Program-made: the position numbers and the translations under genes
Part shown: positions 43,971-54,726 of the stretch, piece after piece
Position numbering within the stretch: the stretch's first letter is position 1
How the letters are laid out: each line of letters opens with the position of its first letter
The notes under the pieces: generated by a model
Database searches by the model: none
Told to the model about the DNA's origin: nothing
What the model saw: the letters and a program-made list of their open reading frames with translations, nothing else
From: Kalaharituber pfeilii
Taxonomy: Eukaryota > Ascomycota > Pezizomycetes > Pezizales > Pezizaceae
DNA length: 64,000 nucleotides
NCBI GenBank assembly: GCA_015179045.1
Contig: WHUZ01000127.1
Location: 1-64,000 of the forward strand
Direction of reading: 5' to 3'

Positions 43971-46449
43971 GAACGGACCAAGACAAGTGCGAGGCACTTG
44001 TCGCGAGAAACTTCCAGTGGGAGGAGAAGGAGGTGGGGGAAGAGGAAGGAGAAGAAGCGGGACCGGGATATGAGGTGGGGGATATAGTGAGCAGGCTGGA
44101 GGAGGCATTGAAGGGGACGAGCAACGTATCGGCACCAGGACCGGACGGGGCTTCATACAAGCTCTTGAAGCTAGTCATGAAGACACCACTGGGAGGGGAG
44201 CTGATGCTACAGTTGGCGGGAGAGATGGCTGCGGGAAGGACCCCGGAAGAGTGGCAGTTGAGCAAGGTAGTCATGATTCCGAAGCCGGGGAAAGACAAAT
44301 CCCAGGTGAGGAGTTGGAGACCGATAAACTTGATAAACTGCGTTGCGAAGCTGGGAGAGAAAGTGGTGGCAAACGAGTTACAGCGGGCGGACCAGCTCTT
44401 CCACCGACATCAATTTGGAGGAAGGAAGGGGCGGAACGCTGCGGAGGCGATGATGAGGGCAGTCACCAAAACGCAAAGGTGCCTGGCAAGAAAGGTAGGG
44501 CCAGTGTGGAGTCTCGACGATGTGAAAGGAGGCTTCAACAATGTGAAAGGGGAAGAGGTGTTGAGAAGGGTAAGAAGAGACAAGGTGGCGGGGAGATGGG
44601 CGGGGTGGCTGAAGGGTTTTTTCAAAGAAAGGAGATTCACCGTGGAATGGGATGGAAAAGTCAGGGGAGAAGGGAAGGCGAATGTGGGGGTTCCCCAGGG
44701 CTCACCGCTGTCGCCGGTCATCTTTCTGATATGGCTGGCTCCGATGCTGGAGGACTTGGAGGAGACGTTGAGAAAGGAATGTCCGGAAGTGGAGTGCGAA
44801 GTGCCATCGTACGTGGACGACATTAATGTCACGGCGTGGGACTGGGAAGGAACGAGGGACCAGGAGAGACTGAGGGTGAAGTTGGGCAGGATCACACGGC
44901 AGATAGCAGACAAGTGGGGGGTGCCTCTGGAGCAAACGAAGCACGAAGATATCGTGTTTGGCAAGGGGAAGAGGAGGAGAAGAGAGGTAGACAGAGTGAA
45001 ATGGCTGGGGGTCATATTCGACTCGACTCTAGAATTCGATTTCCACTGGAAGGCGAGGATAGAGAAGGCGAGGAAACTCACCGGCGCGATGATGGGGGTG
45101 GGGACAGGACAGTGGGGTATGAGTCCGCGAAGTTGGAGGCAGCTGTATACGGGGATGATAAGAGCGGTGATGATGTGGGCATCGGAGATCGGGTGGAGGG
45201 GACAGAAGGAGTGGAGGAGGGAGATGGAGAGAATTCAGTACCAGGTACTGAAGAAGGCCACGGGCGCTGTCCACGGAGCAGCAATCCAGAAAGTCAACTG
45301 GATTGCCGGAGTGGAGAGTGCAGAGGCAGCCCTAGACGCTGCACAGGCGAGGCTGGTGGCGAGGAGCATGGGAGATCTAGAAGGCTGCGGGGACATCTGG
45401 ACTGCGGACTTCAGGGGGGAGGGGGACGCGGAGGAGCGGGGTAGGGACTGGAGAGACTGGAGCGTAGGTTGGGCGGCGCAAAAGAAGGACAGCTTCGAGT
45501 CAGTGGCAGGTAGAGCACAGAGCATGGTGAGCTTCGTCATGCCGGAAGGGGTAGACGAGGTGTCATGGGGAGGGAGGTGCCCAAAAGTAGAGGTGAAGGA
45601 GGTGGTGAGAGAAGGGCGTAAAGGGGGGGGAGCGGAAGAGTGGGAATCCTCAATTTTCTGGGCAACACAAGGGGGAGGGGCGGTATATACAGATGGCAGC
45701 ATGAACGAGAAGGGGAGGGTGGGAAGAGGGTACTGGAAGTGGGATGGCGGAGGGGGGGGAAGAAATGGGGACGGTGGCGACGGTGTGGGATGGGGAAGTG
45801 AAGGGGATGAGAAAGGGGATGGAGAAAGCGATACCGGCACCGGCGAACCTGGTCATCCTAACTGACTCACAGGCAGCAATCGCGGCGGTGAGGCAGGCGG
45901 GAAGGAGAGGGAAGGCATGAACCGGGGACCTAAAAAGGGTGGTGGATGAGATTGCGGAGAGAAAGAGGAGGGGGAGAGACGTCAAGCTGATGTGGGTGAA
46001 GGCGCACAATGGCATCGCCGGCAACGAGGCGGCGGACGTCGAAGCAAAAAAAGGCGGCGGACAGGATAGGGAAGTCTGTGGTGACAGAAGGAGGTTTGCG
46101 CCAGAAGTGGAAAAAACTGCGCGTAGCGTAGAGGAGGGAACTAGGGTATGGGGGGGGATCGGTGATGAGGTGGGGCAGAGGGGCGGCCACTGCCTTCACT
46201 AGGCTGAGGACGGGGATGGGGATGGGAAAGGAGTGGGAGATCAGAATAGGGAAGGCGGATGAAGGGAGTAAGTGTGAGTGTGGTCAGAGGCAGACGGCGG
46301 ACCACCTAGCATTCAGGTGCGATGGGGTAGTCTACCCGGAAGGGTGGGAAAAGTGGGAGGACGTGGACGCGAAGAAGTGGGTGGAAAAGCAAGAGAATGG
46401 GGAGGTGGTGGATGTGTTAGAGGAGTGTTTTAGGTCTTTGAAGGTCTGA
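43971..46449 (+). pseudogene. LINE A ORF2: reverse transcriptase/RNase H, frameshifted
   Basis: ORF2 makes element cDNA by target-primed reverse transcription and removes RNA with its RNase H. The RT frame stays open for over 600 codons with all expected motifs, though the block normally written D-V-K-G-A-F-D-N reads DVKGGFNN. The frame is lost after YTDGS near 45700-45840; a TGA at about 45916 and another shift near 46170 precede the final WEDVDAKKWVEKQENGEVVD and stop at 46447. High GC at third positions and a long open RT suggest recent insertion and little repeat-induced mutation. Confidence 0.85.
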
Positions 46450-46688
46450 GAGGGGAGGGGACGAATTTTCGTTTGTTCGAAGGTGGCGGCGGAGACAAAG
46501 TGTAGCTATTTTTATTGCCACGAGGAGGTGGGGCGGGGTGGGGGTGAGCTTTCGTTTGTAGAGGTGGCGGCGGAAGGGTTAGTTAGATAAGCCTGCCTCC
46601 GGGCTTTGAGGGTTTAGACCCAGGGGCCCTGCCATGGCGAACAGCTGCAAGCGGGGCCACGTGACCAAAAAAACCAAAAAAAAAAAAA
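43971..46688 (+). mobile_element. LINE A, 5'-truncated Tad-like retrotransposon
   Basis: A 2.7-kb insertion between GAGAGATTAA duplications (43961-43970, 46689-46698). It lacks the endonuclease. An open stretch (to 45865) holds reverse-transcriptase blocks APGPDGASYKLLK, IPKPGKDKSQVRSWRPINLI, QFGGRKGRNA, SLDDVKGGFNNV, VPQGSPLSP and the catalytic YVDD (about 44811), then RNase H YTDGS (45689). After frameshifts and a stop come LTDSQAAIAAV, LMWVKAHNGIAGNEAADVEA and, in a third frame, CECGQRQTADHLAFRC, the Cys/His end. The 3' UTR leads through AAGCCTGCCTCCGGGC to the class A hairpin (about 46614-46650) and poly-A. RNase H after RT and the terminal knuckle fit the fungal Tad clade. This copy cannot be autonomous. 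Confidence 0.9.
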
Positions 46689-46767
46689 GAGAGATTAATG
46701 TATACACATATTCAAGGGTCCACTCAAGCTACAAAAATATTCCCCCCCAAAAAAAATAAAAAAATTA

Positions 46768-46900
46768 AAGTCGGTGGGTGACTCGAACACCCGGTCTCCC
46801 CACTCTATGCCAGAATTAGTTGAGGAAGGTTTTGCCGTTCCGTGCAAAGCTTCCTCATCAAACAAGAGTGTGGGCGCGTTGACCACTACGCCAACCGACC
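46768..46900 (-). tRNA. Intron-containing tRNA-like gene, copy 2
   Basis: The same 133-base structure as at 30431, with about four substitutions. The T arm GGGTG-TTCGAGT-CACCC pairs better here and the acceptor ends ACCGACT (a G-U pair with G1). A T-run terminator follows on the minus strand. Upstream of both copies lies a similar TTTTACCTTTCCA...TTTTTGG context, so a larger segment was duplicated. The intron hairpin is unchanged between copies. Isotype not assigned. Confidence 0.6.
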
Positions 46901-47033
46901 ATGAGGCGATGGTTTTCTTCCGCTAGGTTTTTGGAAAAATGGATTTTGGATTTGGGAAAAGGTGGAAAGGTAAAAGGTAAAAGGTTAATTTGGTGGAGGA
47001 TGGGGAGAGGGTGCTAGGGTGGAGTGACTTGCG

Positions 47034-47062
47034 TTTTTTTTTTTTTTTTTTTTTTTTTTTTG
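47034..47062. repeat. Poly-T run followed by poly-G
   Basis: About 27 Ts followed by about ten Gs. No hairpin tail adjoins it on the minus strand, so it is not assignable to a retroposon class. Confidence 0.6.
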
Positions 47063-48714
47063 GGGGGGGGGCGTGGGTCGTAAGGATTACTTACCAGTAC
47101 AGCGTGTTCATCCGTTGGATTTTTGGACAGTGAAAGAAAAGGAATCGTATATGCGCATGTCTATTGCGTTTTGTAATTCACATGGTATAGCCCTAGGTAC
47201 CCAGTCAACTGATCTTCCTCAAGGACAGCTACGCGACTTGTTGTGATGCTGCTATTCTGCAGGCACAATCAATTGCTTTCCTACGCCTATGATACGGCCA
47301 CAGACAAAACCCCGATTACGTAAAACCCCGATTACGTCAGCCTTGGCAATCTCCCTCGATCCCGCAAAGCCAGCCAAACGCAACCGCCTCTCATTCCTGT
47401 CTTCCTCCACCAGCTCATCGGTCAGTCCAACCGCCGCTGAATGACTGCATCACATCGAAACCACCTCCAAGCTCACATGCCATCGCTCTCCGCATGTCGA
47501 GTCTCCAGATCAAGCACGCCGAAGGTAAGCATTACCCGATCCCCGCCTGCTTATCACAACTAACTCCTCGCCCCGTGTAGCCAGCCAGCACTCCCTCCCC
47601 AGAGCTCGCAAAGCAAAACCTTCTGGTTAGGGACTTACGTGGGAGTTTGAAGATCTATACACCGAGGAGGGTATGCAAGGGGAGATGGAATGTGAGTACT
47701 TATTATTTTCTTCCTCAACTTGCCTTGATACCTATAGCTGCCGCTACCTATACAGGGAGCCATACTATATAACCTATACATTTTGGTCTGCGGATATGGA
47801 TTGTACAAGCTTACATATCTGCTAGCCTTTCTTACAGAGCATGGAATCCTCCTTGAATCGTGTCACCAGGCACCCACATCGCGGTCTGCCCTTCGAGCAT
47901 TCCGACTTCTAGTGGTCGAATTCTGTGCGGAAGATATTGATCCTTTAAAGGGGAGGAATATGTCATAGGATGGATATTGGCATAAATGAGTTAGCTACTT
48001 ATCTTACGCTGAGCCTGAATTGTCTATCCTGTATGCGCGCCACACAGAGACTACAAGATGGCACTACCAACGTTCAACTACCACGTTAAACATGCCTCTC
48101 GATTTGCGTTTTTTCGCAACCGGATTTCGCAGAGACTTGAACAGGTCAAGGCGCCACTGCTAGCTACAGCTCCGCTTGCACCTAATATGATGAAGACGCA
48201 TCAGCCAGAGGATTTCGCATTGTTGCTCATCACCTGGCGAAAGAGCACTACTCTGTTGGTAGTCCACCAAGGACTGCAACTTCTGCTCCAGCTGCAGCGA
48301 CACGTTCACCACCACCATCCTGCTCCTGAATACGTGCCCCCGTGGGTTAAAACAAATACCTCCGGATTTAGGACCCCAAAGAGGCAGGAACCCGCCGCTG
48401 CCCTTGCGTTCTCCTGCAAGCGGCTTACGAAGGAACGCAACTCCGTTGCCATCGGACATGCCCTTCCACGCGGTGCAGTCGTCGATGCAGTGGGAGGGCG
48501 CAATCGGTATCGATATGTGCATTGAAGACATGGGCGTCGATGTAGACGCTGCTGGCGATATCACATAGGTGTATCAACCTCGACAGCGGACAGCTACGGA
48601 GCAGACTTCACTTCCCGCTTCGCCCCGCCATCGTTGAAGCTTGCGAGGAAATCCAGATTCGTGGGTTATCCTCGCCCCCCTGTGCTTTTCTGATGTGCGG
48701 CAATGGTCCAACGC

Positions 48715-48770
48715 TCCCTGCCATAGGCTGGTAGCCTGTATGCGGGGTTACGTGACCAAAGAAAAAAAGA
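48715..48770 (+). mobile_element. Micro-retroposon, class B hairpin plus A-rich tail
   Basis: 56 bp: TCCCTGCCATAGGCTGGTAG, CCTGTATGCGGGGTTACGTG, ACC and an A-rich tail. Flanked by AATGGTCCAACGC (48702-48714) and AATGGTCCCACGC (48771-48783). It begins at the base of the outer stem CCCTGC/GCGGGG. Confidence 0.85.
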
Positions 48771-49440
48771 AATGGTCCCACGCATTTACATCCGTTCCTC
48801 TACTAAGATACGAGCCTGCAGGCCAACAATCGGACACCACTATTCTCACACCTTTGTTGGGAAAGGCGGCATGCGAATAATCGGCATGCGATCAATGATA
48901 TAAAAAATAAAAAAATGCGAGCAATAATATTAAAAAAAAAAAAAAAAAAAATTGCTGGGAAAACATACAGGGACGACGCAAAACACAAGATTGAATTGCT
49001 TCTTGATCTGACATCGGACGAGGTTTCCAGAGGAACTCATAAAATTGGACTGCACATATTGGATCCTATCATATTGGATAACCTGTCTTACTGGATCAAC
49101 TTTGCCCACCAGGGCCAATTTGACCTGCGGGGATCATTGGATATCTTGTCTCATTGCATAACACCCCGCAGTCCCGGCCTTATCCAATGTAACAAGTCCG
49201 ACTGTATACAGGATATATATATGACGAAGTTGCAGAGAAGAAAATATCGAATTGCAATAGCGAACCGTTCGGTCCTCCAAGTACGGTTGGGGTGCTTGGC
49301 CTGGCTTGTATTCCCGGACTGCCAACAGGTCAGGGGTCGGTCCGTTAGCTTACGGGTAGGCGGCACATGGTTTCTCTACAACTTCCAACTGCCGAAACTA
49401 AATCTAAGGCAGTCGTTCCTGCTTCTGCCTCCTCCGGTTT

Positions 49441-49489
49441 TTTTTTTTTTTTTTTTTTTTTTTTATTCACGTAACCCCGCATACAGGCT
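49441..49489 (-). mobile_element. Micro-retroposon, 3' half of class B tail
   Basis: 49 bp: poly-T, ATTCACGTAACCCCGCATAC, AGGCT. Only the 3' half of the hairpin is present. The flanking duplication TCCGGTTT (49433-49440, 49490-49497) is short, so confidence is lower. Confidence 0.6.
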
Positions 49490-50130
49490 TCCGGTTTCTC
49501 TGGTACCAACTCCGGTATACAACTGATTATCTGCAGAACAGACAATACTACTACTGCAGCTAGTAATGTTGCTCCTGCTACTGTTACAACTATCCCTTGA
49601 GGCTGCGCAACATGTAGCTGGGCGCAACCCCTCCCCCTGGATCGTTTTCAGCATATTACAAAGGACCACCAACAGGTCAAAACGACAGCGGAAGAATGAC
49701 GGAACAATAGGAGTCCCATTACTGCACATTGGAGAATCCAAATCTATTTTCAGAATTCAACAATGAGCATTTGTAGTTCAGTTGTTGTGTTTTGGCAAGG
49801 GGGTGCGCTCGGGTGCATGTTTCTCGGCACCAGGGATAATTATAGCCACCTCCAGTTCGGCACCTACAGCCCAGACTTCATCCACCTCCCTCATCGCTCG
49901 CCCCGCTATATACAGGACCCAACACCGACAAGGGCAAACGCAATGCCCCGCCGATGAAGTGACCTCTGCTCACAGTTCCTCTACCGATTCGACTTCACGC
50001 AACTCGAGCATCTGGCCTGCCAGCACCGTTCCTTCCGCAGGGCCCATAACCGGGGACGCCTAGAACAGGAAGGCGTCCCCCCCCTACGAGCATGATCATA
50101 AACGCGATCGTGGCGGCTTGAGGATGTACT

Positions 50131-52907
50131 CTGGAGTACGCGAGCGGAGAGTGCCTGGTAGGCCTATTTCTGTTTGCACAGATCACAAATACGGCGTTAT
50201 AACACTGTAATGTTATTTCCTATTTACTTATACCTTTTATATCCTTATCTCCTATGTATTTAACCCCGCCATAGCTCATAGGGCGGCACGCGTGTAATGA
50301 TATAAATATATATAACACTCTATACTAGTATACAGAGACGATTATCGGACTACACTCGAATTCATCAAGCTTGCGCAGAGTCTCTACCCCATGCTTTGGA
50401 CCCCAATTCTCGCAGGTGCAAATACTCTTTATCGAATCAGCTTGTCCAGTTCCAAGTCCTTCCGGCAAAGGTTGTCGCTCCCTGCGATGGCTGCAGCTCC
50501 CTGCCCACTTTCCGTCACACCCAACGCTCTAGTGGCTATCAACTCCGGAAATTGGACATGACGGACAGCAACCTCGCTAGCTGTACAGAGGATCTCTGCA
50601 CCGCCTCAGATGCATCATTGCACGGGACCGCGGGCCTCGGTAGCCTTTTTTGGTGCATCAGTGGTGACTGAGGCGGCGGGGGATGGCCACGGGAACGAGT
50701 GTACAACGGTTGGCTCAAGTACAGGGATCAGAGCGGAAGCCTCCAGAAATACCTCTTCATTGGAATAAAGCTAATGAGGTTTGTAAACCTCTTGGATGCC
50801 GATTTCTAGCTGGTGCTTCCGAGCTTTGAATGTTCTGCGGCAAATCTCGCTCGAGAAACTAGAGAAAATGGTGCGGAAGGAGGACTCAGTACAATACCGG
50901 CACTTTTAGTACCCTCATATGGCTATTAGATGGAAAAGCGAGGTCCAGGGGACTATGCCACTGACGGACCATCCACCGGTCTCATGTGGAACCTAGGGAG
51001 CAACCCTCCTGTGCAACGCACCCTCTCATCGGCTCGAAACTTACGGTAGATGCAGGATCGGAGGAGGCAGAACCTGATCTGAGGGTCATCGTATCACACA
51101 CTCGACCTGGTGGATCGCCTACCACTACCACGCGGCAGATATTCCTCGTCCTCCTCGTTTTCGGGGAGAGGGGGGGCTGTTCACTTGAGCACGTACAAAA
51201 ACTATATCCACAATCTTCTGGACCCGCTGCAATGTTGCCATGATGAGCTACTCTTACAACACTTCTCGAGGTTGATCTTAATATCCTACGAAATGACGCT
51301 TCAAGTACTTCTAATGGTTGATCCTTTATTACAGACCGTCGCAACACATTCCTTCATAGTTCCAACGAGACCTGCACAATATCCTTTCTTTATGCGGTAT
51401 ATTTCGTTGAATGATAATCTCGAAGCTGTTTCCGCAAGCTTCAGATCTAAACGTTCTGGGGAAGGAAGGGGAAGCAGAGGAAAACAAGGAAGACAAGGAA
51501 AAGAAGGCTCGAAGGGGATGAAGACGGGCTTAAGCGGAGGATGAAAGTGGGTCTGCGGAGAAGGGGAACTGCAGGTGGAGTTTGAGTATGGGTTTGTTTG
51601 GAAATTGCTGTTAGCGCAACAGTCCACGATCAACGGCTTCAGGATGACGCTGGACGCAAGAAGAACCTGCATAAAATACGTTGGCTCGCAGGGTTGATAA
51701 GGAGGATGGTAGTTGTGGTGAACGCTTTGGCGATAAGCTGGGTATGAATTCGGATAATAGGAAGAGTTCCGAGGGGTGGGAGAGTGGGGGTATGACGGGA
51801 GCATTGAATTGAACTTGATGTACTCTACTTGAGTATCACAGGTGTAGGCATGGTAAAAAAATTAAGGGGGAACTAAAGATTAATGGACACAATAATATGA
51901 GCGGGTAGAGTCGTTGAATGGTTACTGGTGACCCGAAGGTTAGTTACATGACTCATGGAGTGTACGGAGCGCTAGACGCGGTCCGAAAGTATGCTGACGT
52001 GTTGGAGAATCAGGACGTCAAATTATTCAGCAGAAGAGGATGAGGAGGCTGCATTCTTTGCCACGCTATCGTCGGAATCGCTTAAGACATAATTCAAGGC
52101 ATGAAGGAGGAAAGAGAAAGAAGGGCTGAGAAAAACTTAGTAAGCTTTCCAATAGTTTTTGTGTCATTATCCACGGTTATGCTAACATATGGCTAGAATA
52201 TTTACCTCCACCCAATGAAGCTTTTGCAGGACGGACCTGCATAAAACGCGGACTATGGGCGCCCGAATCATCCGATTCCTTACCCAGGATGGACCTAGAT
52301 TGAAGGCGTGGGCTAGAGCCTGATGCGGAGAATACGGTGGGAAGTACCTTTTAAGCATTCTCCACTATAGTAGATTACGGAAGATCACGCTAACGTGTGT
52401 GATAGATGGACCTCCAACCCATCCAGCCTCAGCTGCTCCAACCCCGACCCCTATCCACTCACTGCTGCCCCCATCAGCACGCCCCCTCCAATACGAGTAC
52501 CCACGGTCCCTCACCGCCGTTCTCGCTCGCTACGAAAAGTTCCCCGCCTTCCTCATTCACCGCGCACGCGCACGCGCACGACACGCTGAACTTTTCCCCT
52601 CCTCCATCCTGCCTCCCCCTCGGCTAGTACGAACCACTACCCCGTCGGCAACAGAACTCCCCCACCTGGTTCACAAGACACCGTGGAACTCTCCTCGTCG
52701 CCTTTCCGCCTCCTGAACTCGGCAATGCTGACGGGCTCATGACGTTCATGATTGATCGGCACCCAACGAAAACCGACGCTGGACGGGCCCGGATAAAAGA
52801 CGTGGTCGGGGAGAGGGACCTCTAGGTTTACGAGATCTGTTTGGATACAGTATTGTGTGCATGTCTTCGGTATTGACATGGCGATAGTAAGCTAACGGAT
52901 GTCGCTT
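50131..52907 (+). repeat. 3' module of unit D, first part
   Basis: Contains a diverged class C tail (about 50269-50306), hairpin relics near 51650, an intact TGCAGGACGGACCTGCA at 52225 and a third relic at 52770 (CTGGACGGGCCCGG...ACGTGG). Open frames at 50396-50671 (plus), 50982-51347 (minus) and 51110-51544 (plus) have no recognisable domain. It is longer than in units A-C, so unrecognised insertions are likely. Confidence 0.5.
52395..52716 (+). other. Pro/Ala-rich open frame, uncertain
   Basis: Two overlapping frames are open; one reads THPASAAPTPTPIHSLLPPS and YEYPRSLTAVLARYEKFPAF, the second phrase having ordinary protein complexity. There is no counterpart in the other units. It could be a transposed gene fragment or chance in C-rich DNA. 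No function inferred. Confidence 0.25.
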
Positions 52908-53255
52908 TGCCGTCGGGGAAGTCTGCTTGCCGGGGAAGTTTGCTTGCCGGGGAAGTTTGCTTGCCGGGGAAGTTTGCTTGCCGGGGAAGTTTGCTTGCCG
53001 GGGAAGTTTGCTTGCCGGGATGCGAAAGTGTGGAGAAGAGGGGAGGGGGAGAGGGGGAGATATATAGTGGAGCCTCCCTGAGGCAGAAACCGGAAGGACC
53101 GTCCGGAGGTTTCTGGAATCGGGTTTTAGAAGTAGATAGAAATTTCTTTGTTTGTTAAGCCTGTCTCCGGGCTTCGAGGGCTTGCCCAGGGACCCTGCCA
53201 TGGCTTGGCGCTGCAAGCGGGGTTATGTGATTAAAAAAAAAAAAAAAAATAAAAA
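52908..53255 (+). mobile_element. SINE with class A tail and internal minisatellite
   Basis: 348 bp with a perfect 15-bp duplication, TAACGGATGTCGCTT (52893-52907, 53256-53270). Near its 5' end are six copies of a 17-bp unit (GGGGAAGTTTGCTTGCC, 52915-53016), then a G/A-rich stretch, GATATATAGTGGAGCCTCCC, AAGCCTGTCTCCGGGCTTCG, and the class A hairpin with poly-A. The relative at 32538-32851 has one copy of the 17-bp unit and a longer 5' part, so this copy is 5'-truncated and expanded. Confidence 0.9.
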
Positions 53256-53270
53256 TAACGGATGTCGCTT

Positions 53271-53720
53271 AGATGGCGATGTTCCATCTCGGATATCAGG
53301 GATTACAGTCCCGAAGGACCAAATACGAAATGTAACAGAAGGATCAAGGCAACCGGAGAAAGCAAATGCATGTTCACGGTTACATGTACTCTGAGGAACA
53401 GAGTGAGTATGAGGGTGGTTGGAAGTGACCGAATTGGGCTCCACCTTAACTGCAGCATATGAGGATGACTGGGTGTTTGATTAATCTGGATAACCTACCG
53501 GTAGCTGGGTTGGGATGGTGTGAGCGACTAGGAGGGAAGGCTCTATGCGCAGGTCCTCCACAGCATGGCAATCGAGAAGGATGGCGCGAGTGAACACCGT
53601 TCGGCTAGCCGTCAGCGACAAATATCTATATAAGAGGTGGGAGGCAATGCTCGATGATTCTACGAGCTAAATTTGAGTGGAGAATTGTATGTACAAAAAA
53701 TTGGACGAAAGATGACTGTA
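53271..53720 (+). repeat. 3' module of unit D, last part
   Basis: CTCTGAGGAACAGAGTGAGT (about 53389), GGTGGTTGGAAGTGACCG (53412), GATAACCTACCGGTAG (53489) and GACTAGGAGGGAAGG (53527) match unit B in order. It ends at the TA (53719-53720) used by the pogo element. Confidence 0.65.
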
Positions 53721-53859
53721 ATGCATGCTACCGGGATATTGCGCACTTGGCATGGCGCTAGCAAACTAGCGTGGTTATACTTAACAACACCGTAACAGCG
53801 GGGTACAGAAGGTAACAACAACGCTTCAAATTCTTCCCGGAGGTCTTTAGCACTCAATA

Positions 53860-54695
53860 ATGAGAGTAGATAAAGAAAAGAAAATCCAGGAGGCGATTAA
53901 AGGGTTGCAGGAGGGTAAGTTTCCATCAGTTCGGAAGGCTGCTGCATTTTATGAACTGGCTCCATCTACGCTGAGATATAGGTATAAAGGCAAGACTATC
54001 TCTCATAGAGAAAGTCATGAGTGTCAGCAGCATCTAAATAAAGAAGATGAGAAGGCATTGGTGAGATATATTCAGCGGGTAGATGATATGTGATTCCCTA
54101 TTGATTATAGTACTCTAAAAGAAATTGTACTTTGTTTAATTCTTAGGAAAAAAAAGATTGAAGCAGTAGGTGAGAATTGGATATCTAGGTTTGTCAAAAG
54201 GCATCCGGAGGTTCAAAAGCGCATAGCAAAATACCTTGGCACGTCAACGGGTAATGGCAAACAACTCCTGAAGTTGTTAAGAATTTCATTGAAATGGTCG
54301 GAAAGATAGTGAAAGAAAATAAAATTCCTCCGAAGAATATTTGAAATATGGATGAGAAAGGATTTATGTTAGGAAAAAGGAAGAAAGTGTAAGGTAATTT
54401 GCAGGGCTGGAAAGAGAAGAGCAAAGAAACGAACAGATGGTAATAGAGAATGGGATTATGGATATTGAGACTATTACTGTGACAGGTAAGGTACTACCTC
54501 CATATATTATATTTAAGGGAAAAACACATATAATAGGGTGGTATACTGGTGTTAATGAAGATGATACTGAAGTACGATTTAACTACGCACCTAAAGAATG
54601 GACAGATAATAAAATAAGTCTTGACTATTTGTAGAATCATTTTATTTCTAGAGTCCAAAACTCGCCACAGCCCATTGGGTGGCATGCGAGTATTG

Positions 54696-54726
<31 letters not shown>

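Larger units (their letters stand above)
47336..50130 (+). pseudogene. Unit copy D: decayed FAFF-repeat gene
   Basis: Starts at the shared CGTCAGCCTTGGCA flank. The exon 1 end ATCTATACACCGAGGAGGGT (compare ATGACACCGAGGAAGGTGTG in copy B) leads into an intron GTGAGTAC...TTTCTTACAG (47692-47837). Repeat remnants are RFAFFRNRISQRLEQ (48091), EDFALLLITWRKST (48209) and AALAFSCKRLTKERNS (48395). The C-terminal block near 50065-50115 keeps GAAGGCGTCCCC and GGCGGCTTGAGGATGTA, matching EGVPS and GGLRM. Two class B micro-retroposons are inserted. Many stops and indels. Confidence 0.7.

Noticed and set aside
43744..44298. Long minus-strand frames opposite LINE A
   Set aside because: They are antisense shadows of the GC-rich reverse-transcriptase frame.
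52899..53158. Open frames encoding tandem LPGKFACRGSLLAGEV repeats
   Set aside because: They arise from the 17-bp minisatellite within a SINE; not a repeat protein gene.
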